A stretch of DNA of 64,000 nucleotides from Agarophyton chilense (GCA_030374765.1 JARGXX010000002.1:310001-374000); one strand, 5' to 3'; counted from the first letter of the stretch, positions 10,423 to 20,369 are shown. The notes: generated by a model not told the origin, from the sequence alone. Numbers and translations: made by a program.

Positions 10423-11088
10423 TGTAGTATTCTACTATGTCGGGGATTCCGATGGGTTGGTTTTTCGCGAAGTCGCGGTTGGAACTCATAAGTGAGTGAT
10501 ATCATCAGCATTGTGATATGAAACGGCACACCGCGTAGGATGCCAGGAGGCAGGATACATTGTTGGGACACGTGGTATCACGAGTGGAGTGGCTTGCAAC
10601 AGCGCATGTAGTGGCAATCCACGTGGCTGGTTTTACTACCCTTTGTAGCTAGACGTCCATTAGGGACCGTACCCATACAGTGGTTTGGCTAAGTGGCTGA
10701 CCACTGGGTATTATTTACGTATTATTTGGGCACTCACCCTGGCACACAGTATATAGTGTACCAGAGGTGAGCGCCGACTACAACTAAAGGAGACAACATG
10801 GGCATCATGACTATTCTATTCCTCACTTAGGATTCCTTAACCGGAGATCCGAACGAGGTATAATAGATAGTCAGCCCCCAACCACTTCACGAGCCGTCTC
10901 GTACCTACGTTCCATCAACATTTTACAGTTGCACTGTTCACCCTCGCTGGCGAGTAGTGGCCTTACACCCCACTTCCAGCTCGCTGGTGTTGTAGCTCTA
11001 CCACCCCTTTTCCTTCGCCGTAAGCGACCCATCGGCCGTCCGAACGCTGTCGCAGGTGTCTGCTCTCTCCGTTAGAGCGGATACTACA
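10423..11088 (+). repeat. 3' LTR of element 1
   Basis: It begins TGTAGTAT and ends GGATACTACA, which are inverted terminal sequences. The same ends occur in both LTRs of element 2 (53487 and 63118 starts; 54199 and 63831 ends) and, in reverse, in the solo LTR at 18887-19505. Shared internal blocks include GGACACGTG near 10565, a TATA motif near 10750, GAGACAACATG near 10790 and GCTCGCTGGTGTTGTAGCTC near 10980. The length is 666 bp. Confidence 0.88.
10747..10756 (+). promoter_or_regulatory. TATA-like core promoter in the LTR
   Basis: CAGTATATAG sits in the middle of the LTR and is kept as a related motif in element 2 (CAGTATATAT near 63490, TGTATAGG near 53863). Two CACGTG-type palindromes lie about 130-190 bp upstream (near 10567 and 10620), a common LTR enhancer arrangement. 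Activity is inferred. Confidence 0.45.
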
Positions 11089-11101
11089 ACACCTGAAGCC
11101 G

Positions 11102-12618
11102 AAGGACCTATGGCAAACCGCACGGAACTGTGCATCGTGCGCACAGATCCGAGGGTCTCGCGCTAACCATCAGGCCAAATTGAAGCTCTTACCCGCCGCA
11201 GGTCCATTGGAATTTGTCGCAATGGATATACTTCGGCCTTTGCCTAAGTCGTCCCATGGGAAACGGTTTAGTTTGGTAATAACCGATACTTTTACCAAAC
11301 TTAACCGAGCCCTAACCCTAGGAAATACAACTACCACTGATGTCGCCACGGCCTTCTTGTCTCAATGGGTATATCCATATGGCATGCCACTCTGTCTCCT
11401 TACGGATAACGGCAGCCAATTTGTATCCAAATTATTCTCGCATGTCTGTGCTACCTTAGGTATGATACATGTGACCACCACGGCGTACCACCCGCAAACC
11501 AATGGCCAAGCCGAACGCTTCAACCGCACCCTTCTGGACCGCTTGGTGCACTTCGTTTCGGAGCACCAATTGGACTGGGACGAATATGTCGAGCCACTGG
11601 TTTATGCCTACAACACGCAGGTTCACGCTTCCACAGGGAGATCTCCTTCGACATAACGCTAACGAGAGCGCCGCCGACGATAGCTGTTGACTTTCAGGAG
11701 TCTATCATACCCCAAGACATATCCGAAGGGATGACTCCTACCCAGGCGAAGCGCTACTCGCGCCGACGCATTGAACGCATTCTCCAATCGGCCAGAACTC
11801 CGCTAACCAAAGCCCAACGGCGCTACAAGATCAATTTCGACAAAGCCGTTTGGAACACACCGACCTTTGGGAAAGGAGACCTGGTTTACCTGGACTGGCC
11901 ATCGAAAAGCAGTGAGAAACTCGAGGACACTACGCGGAAGCTCTTACTCCGCTCTACGTGACCATACAAAGTCCTTAAGGCCAATGAACACACTATCACG
12001 TTACTCATTGACGGCCTACAGGACACTGTGTCTATTGACCGCGGGACACGAGCTCCTAGTTGCTCCGGACCACCAACGTCCCAGCCCCCTGGCCCAAAGG
12101 AAGCACCACGACCTCATGTAGACGATCAAATCTCCACACCCCCTAAGGCAGTTCCCGAAGACTCGATTAGCCCCACGGACACGATGGTCAATGCCCACTA
12201 CTTTGACGCATCACTCCCAACCGACTCCGATGGAATCGCCCTTCTGGACCAAACTCTCCATCCGGAGGATGAACATCAACCGGAATATGTAATTGAGCGC
12301 ATCATCTCCGCCGGTCGGGGAGAAGATGGAACTATGCGCTATCGCGTCCTTTGGTTCAGCTACCTACCTGAAGAAGATACTTGGCAAGAACCTCAAACCA
12401 TTTCGGCTAATTGTTTCGCCGGCTATTGGCGCAAAATCAGCCACTTGGAGCGCGGAATTCAAGAGGGGGCAACCATTGGTCCGAATAATCCAACCATTGG
12501 TTCGAATAATCCAACCATTGGTTCGAATAATCCAACCATTGGTCCGAATAAACCCCGAAACGCCTCCCGAAACGCCTCCCGACACGACGGTTCGCCGGAG
12601 CACGACGGTTCGTCATAA
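11102..12618 (+). pseudogene. Integrase and chromodomain of element 3
   Basis: Translation starts with the CxxC half of the H2C2 zinc finger (NCASCAQIRG), then the catalytic core with D in AMDILRPLP, D in LLTDNGSQFVS and E in QAERFNRTLL. All three catalytic residues are present. A one-base loss near 11650, just after GRSP, shifts the frame. The continuation reads DITLTRAPP and then KAQRRYKINFDKAVW and GKGDLVYLDWP. TGA at 11959-11961 replaces what is probably GGA of the GPYKVL module. The C-terminal chromodomain is EYVIERIISAGR and YRVLWFSYLPEEDTWQEP. The tail carries four TIGSNNP-type repeats. This family differs from elements 1 and 2. Confidence 0.87.
12471..12554 (+). repeat. Four 21-bp tandem units coding for TIGSNNP repeats
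   Basis: The units at 12471-12491, 12492-12512, 12513-12533 and 12534-12554 differ at one or two bases. The unit starts AACCATTGGT. Twenty-one bases keep the frame, so each adds seven residues (P-T-I-G-S/P-N-N) to the tail after the chromodomain. Short repeats follow at 12556-12612 (CGAAACGCCTCC and ACACGACGGTTCG types). Confidence 0.92.
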
Positions 12619-14106
12619 CTCCCGCATCAGGGAGCAAGGGCAGTCGTTCGGAGACACCTGAGGAAGACTAGAGACGCTCTCAATATTGGACGCCGTCCCG
12701 GGGCACGCACCTTTGAGATAAAAGAACGACCTTGGGAAAGCCCAAGCATTAATTTATGTGACAACTAACAGAGGTAGAACAGCCCTCACCATGACCGCAA
12801 GGTTCGCGGAATCGCTTGGAACACCAACAGAACTCACGGGGGCGGCAGTAACCCTCTGAGACATCACCTGCGCATTCTGCTACCGGGTAATGACCATAGC
12901 GGTCTTCAGATCCTGAACCTGTTGGACAACCGCCGCGTAGCGCACCGAGCGACGCGCCCAGGAGTAACCTTCCCTCAGGACTGTCGCAATGTCCATCGAG
13001 GCAGTAATACCAACGGGTCGTCAAAATGGAATGATGCACTGCCAGCGGATTTCGTCCGGTGGTGTGGTCATGGCGGTCCCCGGGGCGCTCTCAGGCTACT
13101 CGGTATCCAGAGAAGCTCCCCGCTTGGTTGTTCGAAGCCATGGCGCCGCGTTCCACAGGCTGGTCCGCCGAGAAATGGATAGGGGAACCTACGGAAGCGA
13201 CAAAGTCCGGAGGGAGAGTGGCATATCTGACGGGCTTATAAGGCGATCGCGCGAGACCATTGGAGGAATACCGCGACGAGAAGGAGGAAAGATTAACCCA
13301 AGTAGGGCAGGGTGACCGACACGACCTTTAATGGACGAAGCGCGCATCGTGGTTCGTGGCAGACAACGCGCGTAGGGTCGCCAGAGGAATAGCGAAAGAT
13401 AGGAATAGTGGCAAGCAATCCCCCCCCGTTGCGCACAAATTACCTTAGGTGAACTCATTGCCAACCTGGCGCCAAGTGTCAGCTCTTACGCACTGGTACC
13501 CCCGAGGATGGTGGCGATGCGACGCCACTTCGCGCCCACGGGTAACGAGAGCAACTAGCCCCCGGATTGGTCGTAAAACGCTGACATGTCCGTCACGGCA
13601 CCGCTCGTGTCCAGGCCATTAGAACGCTGAGGATCACGACGTTCCGACCCCGAAGGCAAGATTGGCGGTTCACCCATAGGTCCAACTAAAGCCAGACCCC
13701 CAGGAAGGTGTGAGGCAATTTGGACTTCGCCGTGACGGCCGAATCCTAAGGAGGGAGATATGTGAAGGAGCGATGATAACGGTTGAGCCCTGTAAGCCGC
13801 CGGGCCCTGAGGTCTCTCACAGGCGACACGTGGACTGGTCGACCTCAGGGGGACTCATGTACATTATTAATTTATTTTAATTAGTGTAATAGATTAGCAT
13901 TACAGTGCCAGGGGGATCCCAGCGCCTCGCCACTACTATATACTTGGCTCTAGTGACGCCTCTCTTTTAGAGTACGGTAGGCACCGTTAGGATACTAAAT
14001 AACCCCCTTTGGTATATTAGTTCCACCATTTGGTCTTCAAGCCATCGTTTCCGCAGCTCCAACTTGTAAGACTACGCAGTAAACGCCAGCCCATTGCACC
14101 TAGTAC
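12619..14106. other. Non-coding retroelement remnant
   Basis: Only short unsupported frames occur on either strand. The stretch is probably 3' UTR and LTR of element 3. A purine run (AAGGAGGGAGA, about 13747) followed by TGTG could be its polypurine tract and LTR start, and an AT-rich block at 13857-13905 resembles a core promoter. I cannot pair it with a second LTR because the 5' copy is outside the window. Confidence 0.4.
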
Positions 14107-14160
14107 TCAGGGAGTGCCGCCGTCAAGGATTCGAACCTTAGGACTCGCTCTACCACGCTA
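14107..14160 (-). other. tRNA-like remnant with a perfect B box
   Basis: On the minus strand GGTTCGAATCC matches the Pol III B-box consensus and is flanked by a short T-arm-like stem (AAGG/CCTT). GTGGTAGAGCG upstream resembles a tRNA D-loop. The distance between them is too short for an anticodon arm, and the ends do not pair as an acceptor stem. It is therefore a tRNA fossil, a piece of a tRNA-derived SINE, or chance. It abuts the end of the decayed RT on the same strand. Confidence 0.3.
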
Positions 14161-15124
14161 CCACCGGTTGAGACCCGTATGCTGACCCAACAGTCATTGC
14201 GTTACGAACGCGAGCCACCCTTTTGTCTGATTCGTACACGCGCAGGCGCAGTGTGTCCCAGTGCACACCTAGATGGTCCAGCGTCTTTGAGCCTTCCCAG
14301 CACCCCTTCGTGGGGTTTCGTGTCAACCTCAGCCGGCCAGATACCCGTGACAATCGACCTCGGGCTTTCATGCAGTCCGAGGCCGTAGACGCTCGACCGG
14401 GGTGATAGGGCGCCAGTACAAAGTCGTCCAAATAGTGAAGCACCCGCCACAACCACTTGTCGCGGATGTACTGCACCAATAGCCGCATCATCTTCGTGAA
14501 TCAAAGCGCAGACGGGCCCCAGCCAAACGAGAGTGCGACACAGCGATAAAACCGGTTTTCGTACCGGGAAAGAAAGTAATCCCGCATTTCTTGGTGCAAC
14601 CGGAGATGGCAGTTGCCGTTTTTCACATCCCAAGACATGAGGTAGTCGTTTTCCTCTAGATGCAAGGCAAACGACGTCAATGTCTCCATCTCTACGCCCC
14701 GATGCGGCCAGTGCTGTGACAGGCGATGGAGATTGGTCACTTGACGTGGCTTTCTCTTGACACCATCGCCGTTCCATACGACGAAGGCCGAGGACAAAAT
14801 CCGCCCGAGTGACACTTGTCCCATTGCATACTTTTCTGAAACACTCTCGTAGATGCCCTCTCTCGTTCCATTTTTGAGGTCTGACCGCGCAAACTTGCGA
14901 TGTTCGTCGATTTGGGGGATTTTCGGCAATACCACACCCTACATGAACGGGACAGTAGGTAAGTCCCTCACACCAAATTTGATCGCTCGTGTGAGGTACG
15001 CCAAGGCTCCGAGCACTGACAGCCCACCGTCAGTGCGCGAGGCCACAATTCGCAACAATGGTCGTCCCCTCTCGACCATCGCAGCACCAGACGGAATCAA
15101 CGCTGTCAACCGGTGGGCCGTCAC
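14150..15124 (-). pseudogene. Reverse transcriptase of a YR/DIRS-like retroelement
   Basis: One minus-strand frame carries in-frame stops at 14939-14941 and 14501-14503. Motifs in order are KFGVRDLPTVPF, SSAFVVWN, RKPRQVTNLHRLS, DYLMSWDVKNGNCHLRLH (palm A, D present), LSFGWGPS, LHYLDDFVLAPY (palm C, YLDD) and LDHLGVHWDT. The spacing fits a retroviral-type RT, but the wording differs from the Ty3 family around it. The FGW-P and LDHLG-WD pattern resembles DIRS/Ngaro-like or pararetroviral RTs. No RNase H or tyrosine recombinase is visible beyond 14150, where the element seems truncated. Confidence 0.6.
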
Positions 15125-16010
15125 TCTGAATGCTCGTCGCTGTCTTCCGCGACGCGACCACCCTTTTTCTTCTTTCTTTTGCGCTTGACTGCGGCTTCCA
15201 AGCGGGACTTGGAAAGCGACTTAGCTGCTTCGATCTCGATCTTAGCGGTTAGGGTATCGAGAGCGGAGCGATGCGTCTCGGAGATGACAGCGTTGCTACC
15301 CTGCTCCACCAAGAACGACATCTACCAAGAAATCTCGACACTGCTCTCGGTGATGTCTCTAAAGTATTGCGCACGCATTGTCAAGGTGTTGCAGACAGCC
15401 TTCATAGAAATCTCTGCTAGCCCTAGACGACGAGCGATCTCGTCTTGAGTCCCATCCTCGTTTTGGATCTATCGAATGCCACCAGGGCCATGTCGTTTCA
15501 TGCTCCAGCGGCGTTGATGTATTTTCACTCCTTCGTCGATCGACGATCCTTATTCTTCAGCGTAGAAAGAAACGCATCCGCATGCGGCTTAAAGTATTCC
15601 ATGTGCGTTATGGGTACATGCACACCGCGATTAAAAGCGCTTCCCTCCCCAACCATTACCAGCGTTTGAATTTCCTGTACAACCTCGTCGTACTCGACTG
15701 GAGTCGGTTCGGCTGTCGCCGATGCGGCGCGTAGCGCATTAGGACCACTACCAGCACCATTTCTTGCCGCTTTTCTCGCAGGCACAGCACCCGAAGGCGC
15801 TTTAGACGCCGAGCCGGGAGGTCGTTCAGCAGACATAGCGCTGAATGCACTCGGCGCGTGCACTCTAAAATTTGTCACCGCCCTTGGTACGAAGGGGTAT
15901 TTCCCCAAGAGAAACAGACATAGAACGAATCGAAATTGGCGACGTCGCGGCCGCCAACTCATCATATGGGGCTCATATGCAGAGCGGCGACGCCACACCA
16001 CCGCACGCAC
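15121..16010 (-). pseudogene. Decayed ORF upstream of the YR/DIRS-like RT, possibly its Gag-like protein
   Basis: From 16010 to 15525 the frame encodes an Ala/Pro-rich segment (MSAERPPGSASKAP near 15837 is a better start) followed by EYDEVVQEIQTLVMVGEG and HADAFLSTLKNKD. A shift near 15530 leads into another open stretch (EGVKIHQRRWSMKRHG, DEIARRLGLAEISMK, RAQYFRDITESS). It ends in a Lys/Arg-rich tail (KRKRKKKKGGR) at 15121. It lies on the same strand directly before the RT, the usual position of Gag. I recognise no domain. Confidence 0.4.
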
Positions 16011-16283
16011 GACAGGCTGACATTGCAGTACAGCCGTGCGCTACTTCCCGGGCTGTCTTCACAATTATACACGAGTGTACAAACAACAAAAAGGATTGTG
16101 TACATTTCATGAAATCTTAAAACTCAGGTTTTACTTAAGCAATCGTAGGATATCGACTAGGACAAAATACACTACAGTGAAAGACGAACCGCAGATTTTC
16201 AAAACATGAGAACAGACATGATGACAAAAAAAAATCAAGTGTAAGGATGCGAAGCGGGTAGGGACGGAAGAGAAACAGACATA
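16011..16283. other. Spacer left of the Tc1 copy
   Basis: AT-rich, with no supported gene. It contains CAAATTTCATG-type text that does not match other parts of the window. Confidence 0.3.
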
Positions 16284-17581
16284 AAGTCTGTTTCAGAATC
16301 ATATCCCTAGCGCAAATTTTCCCCAAATCGACGTTTTGGCCACAGTAAAACTAACAAAATCAGTGTGAAAAAATTCTAAAGTAAAAATACTGTTTCAGAA
16401 ACATAACCTTTATTGCATCCTTTTTGTTCTCACGCGAGTTCAGTTGTTTGTTTTTGGTCGTTTAGCCTGTATAACGCTTATACAACGCTTTCGAATTGAT
16501 TTTATAAAAGGAATGATAGCATAACAGTCAATCTTTTCCCAGCAATCTTTGATACAATTTTTTAGATCAAAACTGTATCAAATTGCCTTACTTGCCCATA
16601 AACCATTCTACCCAACATTCCCCAAATGTTTTCGATAGGGTTGAGGTCAGGAGAGCGCGCAGGCCATTCCATAATCGACATATTTAGACTATTGAACCAC
16701 TGTTTCATAGAATTAGACTTATGCACAGGTGCATTATCTTGCTGAAAAATGAATTCTTCTCCGCGCATACAGTATGCAAAAGGTAGAAGATAGTTTTCTA
16801 GAACCTCAGCATACTTCCCAGAGTTCATAGTAGTTTCAAGAAAAGTCATATCAGTTGCTCTTTTCGTAGAAATTCCAGCCCAAACCATTACTGATGCGTC
16901 TCCTGAATGCCTACTCACACATTACTTCTTTTCTTTTCGTAGATCATGCCAATAAATTTTATAGCAATCTGTACCATCATGGTTAAAACTTTTTTCGTTG
17001 GAAAAGATAAAATTATTCCATTCTGTTTTCCAGTAAGCCTTTTCAGCACACTATTCCACAGGATTCTTCTTGTGATTATCTTTTAAAAAAAAAGAATTCC
17101 TCATTTTTGTGTACTTGAACAAATTTTGACGGTTAACTTCACACCATATAGTAGATCTTGATAGAGGCAAATTTAGATTTTTGACAGTTTTTCCGCAAGA
17201 TGATGTGTTACGGCATAGTTCTCGCTTAATTCAACGCTTATCGGCCGGGGATAGTGATGTAAGACGGCCGATTGAACGCTTTGTTCCGTATGTAGCGGGT
17301 TTTTTATGAAGTTGCTTATTGTTTTTGGGCTGCGCTTGAGTTTTCCGGCTATATCTGCTGGAACCATACCCTGACCTACTAATTCAATGATTCGCAGCTG
17401 TTCAGGACGTTTCAGAGGCGCGCCACGAGCCATAATTCAGCTAATGATTGTATAAAGGATATACTTTTGAAACAGTGTTATTGACTTTGTGGTTTTTATT
17501 TGCTTTGAAATGTGCTCTACAGTACTTGAAATGCCTTTTTGGCGCAGTTTTTGTAAAGGGATATGTTTTTGAAACGCACTG
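16284..17581 (-). mobile_element. Tc1/mariner element, copy 1
   Basis: It is bounded by TA at 16282-16283 and 17582-17583, the standard Tc1 target duplication. The ends are inverted: AAGTCTGTTTCAGAATCATA on the left and the complement of ...ATGTTTTTGAAACGCACTG on the right, giving a terminal consensus of (C/A)AGT(G/C)YGTTTC followed by CATATCCCT about ten bases further in. A second copy lies at 51286-52590 in the opposite orientation. The length is 1298 bp, typical for Tc1 elements. Confidence 0.92.
16562..17433 (-). pseudogene. Tc1-type transposase, broken (copy 1)
   Basis: The N-terminal part (17433-17173) reads MARGAPLKRPEQL, IIELVGQGMVPADIAGKL and SPKTISNFIKNP, a helix-turn-helix that binds the terminal repeats. 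The catalytic part (16918-16562) reads ASVMVWAGIS, FQQDNAPVHKS (second catalytic Asp) and ARSPDLNPIENIWG (catalytic Glu of a DD34E-type enzyme). The middle (17172-16919) has lost its frame, so the first Asp region cannot be read cleanly. The C-terminus is cut by a stop at 16562. Copy 2 keeps the end of the protein. Confidence 0.88.
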
Positions 17582-17583
17582 TA

Positions 17584-17879
17584 GGAGGAATCTAGGCTGG
17601 CGACGTAGAAGCCGTCGCCCCATAATGTTCCTAGTTCCGATGTTGATCGATGTTTTGATCAGTTCCAATTTTTGACCGTTTTGACATTAAACGTTTCTTG
17701 ATCTATATATCGCTCAGCAGGACCATTTAGTAACCAATCGTAACGAGTATTAATGATGTTTGCAGTCAATTAGATCAAGCATCCAGAGCAATATGGATGT
17801 AATGTAGAAACCGTCAGTAACATTTTGGCTCTTAAACTTCCAAAATTGGACTGGTGGAGCCGAAGTTATTCCTTGCCAC
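17584..17879. other. Spacer between Tc1 copy and MITE-like element
   Basis: No gene is seen. The text is AT-rich and shows no recognisable motif. Confidence 0.3.
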
Positions 17880-18378
17880 AGCTAGTGTCTACACGATCGG
17901 AGGATTTGCCTCACCTAAGGCCAGCTTGGCCTCACATGAGGCCAAAATTCTCCTAAGAATTAACTGAAATTCATTCAAAATATGAATTTTCAGATTTAGA
18001 GCAGAAAGGAAGAAAACAAAATTAAAAACCATACATCTTTATCGTTGAGGAAAAGACTAGAGAATCTAGTAAAACAGAGCTTTTAAACTCTTCTTTAAAA
18101 CGATATACTTTTGGTGTAACAATCTTAAGTAGTCGCAAAAAAAACAACAACCAAATATTTTTCCAAAAAGAACATGTCGAAGGAATTGTCCCTATCAATC
18201 ATCTATTAATGCACACTTGAACTGTTGAGGCCATCAAAGGAATAGTGTTTGGCAATATGTTCTAGCTAAGCAGAGCTTGTAGAATGCATTTATTGCTTAA
18301 TTACAAAGAAATAAGAAATAGCCCCATTTGAGGCCAAGTGACCTGACACGAGGCCATCGGTCGTATAGAAACTAGGCT
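17880..18378. mobile_element. MITE-like non-autonomous DNA element with long inverted ends
   Basis: The left end, from about 17880 (GCTAGTGTCTACACGATCGG ... CTTGGCCTCACATGAGGCC), is matched by the reverse complement of the right end (CCTAGTTTCTATACGACCGA ... CTTGGCCTCAAATGGGGC) near 18315-18378. The imperfect inverted repeat is about 60 bp on each side. The roughly 370 bp inside are AT-rich with no coding frame. Each end also contains smaller GGCCTC/GAGGCC palindromes. Target duplications could not be fixed. The family is not assigned. Confidence 0.6.
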
Positions 18379-18458
18379 TACTCCACGATGGACCGTAGGC
18401 GCAACCACTACGACAGCTTGTAGTTTTTATACCAGTAGGCTATTCTTTCTCTACCCCA

Positions 18459-18803
18459 ACACCTTCAGAGCCTTGGCAGCCGACTCTTTCCTCTCCAACC
18501 CTTATTCTCTCTACTTCTTTTCCAACAGGTGCGAAAATACTCCATTTGGCGTCAAATGCGCCTGCGACGCTTGCAACGCCGCTCCGCACCGAAGGAAATA
18601 CCAGAACATCCACCGAATCCGCACCAGCGCCAGCTACCGCAGTCTGTATATCTGGAGCGCCTGTATTGGACATTTTACTGCCCCCTACAACCCGACGAGC
18701 TGCAACTGCAAATCGTGGTGGCGCTTCACCAGGTGGCCGTGCACATTCTGTGAGAAAAGTTGAATTCAGAGCAAGAGGAAGGGGTCGGGAAAGGAGCAGT
18801 TAA
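18459..18803 (+). pseudogene. Low-complexity ORF ending in an RGG/RGR tail (unassigned)
   Basis: The frame is open through 18459-18803 and encodes Thr/Ala/Pro-rich sequence (PLRTEGNTRTSTESAPAPA), then RRAATANRGGASPGGRA and a terminal RARGRGRERSS before TAA at 18801-18803. The Arg/Gly-rich end resembles nucleic-acid-binding tails of Gag-like proteins. It lies directly left of the solo LTR and may be the remains of another element. The text 18379-18458 and 18804-18886 holds nothing recognisable. Confidence 0.3.
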
Positions 18804-18886
18804 GGATCAAGGATCAAGAGGCGGGTCCTTATTAAGATGGAATGGGCGGAGAGGAGGGCAGAATCGAAGGACTCAGAATCGAATCT

Positions 18887-19505
18887 TGTATTATCCGCTC
18901 TAACGGAGAGAGCAGACACCTGCGACAGTGTTCAGGACTGCTGAATGGGTGGTTGCGGCTAAGGGGAAGGTATGGTAGAGCACAACACTAGCGAGCTAGA
19001 ATGGGGGTTGTAAGGCCCCACTCGCTAATGAGGGTGGTTGGTACTATGAAACGGACAACTACTTGTTGTAGCTCGTCCAAATATCCGGTTAAGGAATCCT
19101 GAACAAGGAACAAGACAGTTGGTAAACCCGTTGTTGTCTCCTTTACTTTGGAGTCGGCGCTCCCCTCTGTGCCTTTAGTACAATGCACAGGGGTGAGCGC
19201 CGCACATAATAATATCTAGATATGAACTTGGTTACCCGATTAACCCATCTACAGTACTGGATAATGGTTGCCACGTGGCTACTCCCTACAATATATGCGC
19301 CGTTGCCAATCCGGTATTTCCCTACAAAGGGTCAAATCGGATGCGCCGTGGCAGACCGATGTCCCACGTGTAATATACCACCTCACGGACCATCTGCGGG
19401 GTGCAGCTTCATAATTTCATTCTAGCCGTTGCACTCACTTATGAGTTTCATTATACTTAGTCAGAAAAACCTTCCATCGGCATTCCGACAGTGCAGACTA
19501 ATACA
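18887..19505 (-). repeat. Solo LTR of the element 1/2 family, reverse orientation
   Basis: Read on the minus strand it starts TGTATTAG (19505) and ends GGATAATACA (18887). It contains the family's internal blocks: GTCGGAATGCC (element 1 GTCGGGGATTCC), AACTCATAAGTGAG, CACGTG sites, GGTGAGCGCCGAC-type text and the GCAGGTGTCTGCTCTCTCCG block near the end. No internal gag-pol is attached, so it is a solo LTR left by LTR-LTR recombination. AATCT at 18882-18886 recurs at 19509-19513, a likely target duplication with a 3-base boundary uncertainty. Confidence 0.85.
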
Positions 19506-20369
19506 AACAATCTTTCGACAGATTTGCGAACACCCTCTTGCAGTTGCGCGAACTTCTTCCGCTTTCGATCATCAGCATTCGGTAGTGACTTGATATATAT
19601 TTTCCAAGACGGGTATATACCGTCAGTCAGATAATAAAACCACGAGTATTGTCGACCAGCCACTGTGTAGCTAGGCTCGGTAAGGGATGAGCTCCTGCTA
19701 TAACGTCGTTGAACTGCCTTCTGACTCCAAGTATACTAAGATATGCCGGGAGCCTCAATTGAAAGGACCATATTCACAAATCCAATCCACATATTACTTT
19801 CATACGAACTGTTGGTGCTCTATCATTTCCTTTCATGATGCCCTGAAGTGCCTTCGAACGATTCTTCCATGTCCAACCAGCACAATCCAGGCACCCCCAG
19901 ACACCCTGGGAAGCCAACAGTATTAACCCCTTTTCAATATTGACAATATCCTGTGGAGTTGGTGAACGGAGATAGATTACCCCAAAACTTAAGCGGTACA
20001 GCTTCAAAAAAGCATTCAGATATAGTGCAGCACTCGAATCAGACAGATCATCCGCAAAATATCCTAGAACACCATACGCTAATTGCGGGAGAGCACATAT
20101 CACCTAAAGCAACAGAGTAATACCAAGTTTCCCACAAGCATCTGGTCCGATTCCCTGATTCAAATAGGGAGATACTGGAACCATTCCATTAAGTAGACCA
20201 TAAAATAGGTCTTTCGACATACAGAAGAGTCTTTCGAAGGCTGCAAAGGGCTGTTAAGGACCTTTGGAAGAAGTTCCAGGACGGCGTGTCGTATAGTGGC
20301 GGAAGGGCTGACCTTTGAGGTGTCCGATACACTATGCTGACCTTGTAGGTGATGGGTGCGAGAAATCAT
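19506..20369 (-). pseudogene. PIF/Harbinger-type transposase, truncated by the solo LTR
   Basis: Minus-strand fragments in order are GPDACGKLG near 20150 and then ALPQLAYGVLGYFADDL, YLRSPTPQDIVNI and GVWGCLDCAGWTWKN (first catalytic Asp). After a break near 19770 comes AGRQYSWFYYLTDGIYPSWK (second Asp), then KKFAQLQEGVRKSVERLF (catalytic Glu). These are the landmarks of the DDE_Tnp_4 family, as in plant Harbinger and HARBI1-like nucleases. Frameshifts or stops lie near 20150 and 19773. Reading stops right after VERLF, where the LTR begins at 19505, and no C-terminal continuation is visible on the far side. The element is dead. Confidence 0.85.

Larger units (their letters stand above)
1..11088 (+). 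mobile_element. Ty3/gypsy chromovirus, element 1 (5' end outside window)
   Basis: Order on the plus strand is gag, retropepsin, RT/RNase H (copy A), a second RT/RNase H (copy B), integrase, chromodomain, then an antisense reading frame and the 3' LTR. Domain order PR-RT-RH-IN with a C-terminal chromodomain is the diagnostic of chromoviruses. The 5' LTR lies left of the window. Element 2 (53487-63831) is a relative with the same layout but only one RT module, which helps to locate the lesions here. Several in-frame stops and frameshifts show that the element is dead. It is nested in an older chromovirus whose integrase resumes at 11102. Confidence 0.92.
11089..12661 (+). mobile_element. Older Ty3/gypsy chromovirus (element 3), split by element 1
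   Basis: Immediately after the element 1 LTR, an integrase of a clearly different chromovirus resumes in the middle of its zinc finger. Its 5' part must lie to the left of the window, beyond element 1. Its 3' LTR was not identified with confidence. A purine run at 13745-13756 followed by TGTGAAGG is one candidate boundary. Confidence 0.8.

Noticed and set aside
13747..14106. 3' LTR of element 3
   Set aside because: There is a purine run and a TG start, but no partner LTR lies in the window and no matching CA end could be fixed, so it is only a suggestion.
14107..14160. Functional tRNA gene on the minus strand
   Set aside because: The B box is perfect, but there is no room for an anticodon arm and the ends do not pair as an acceptor stem.
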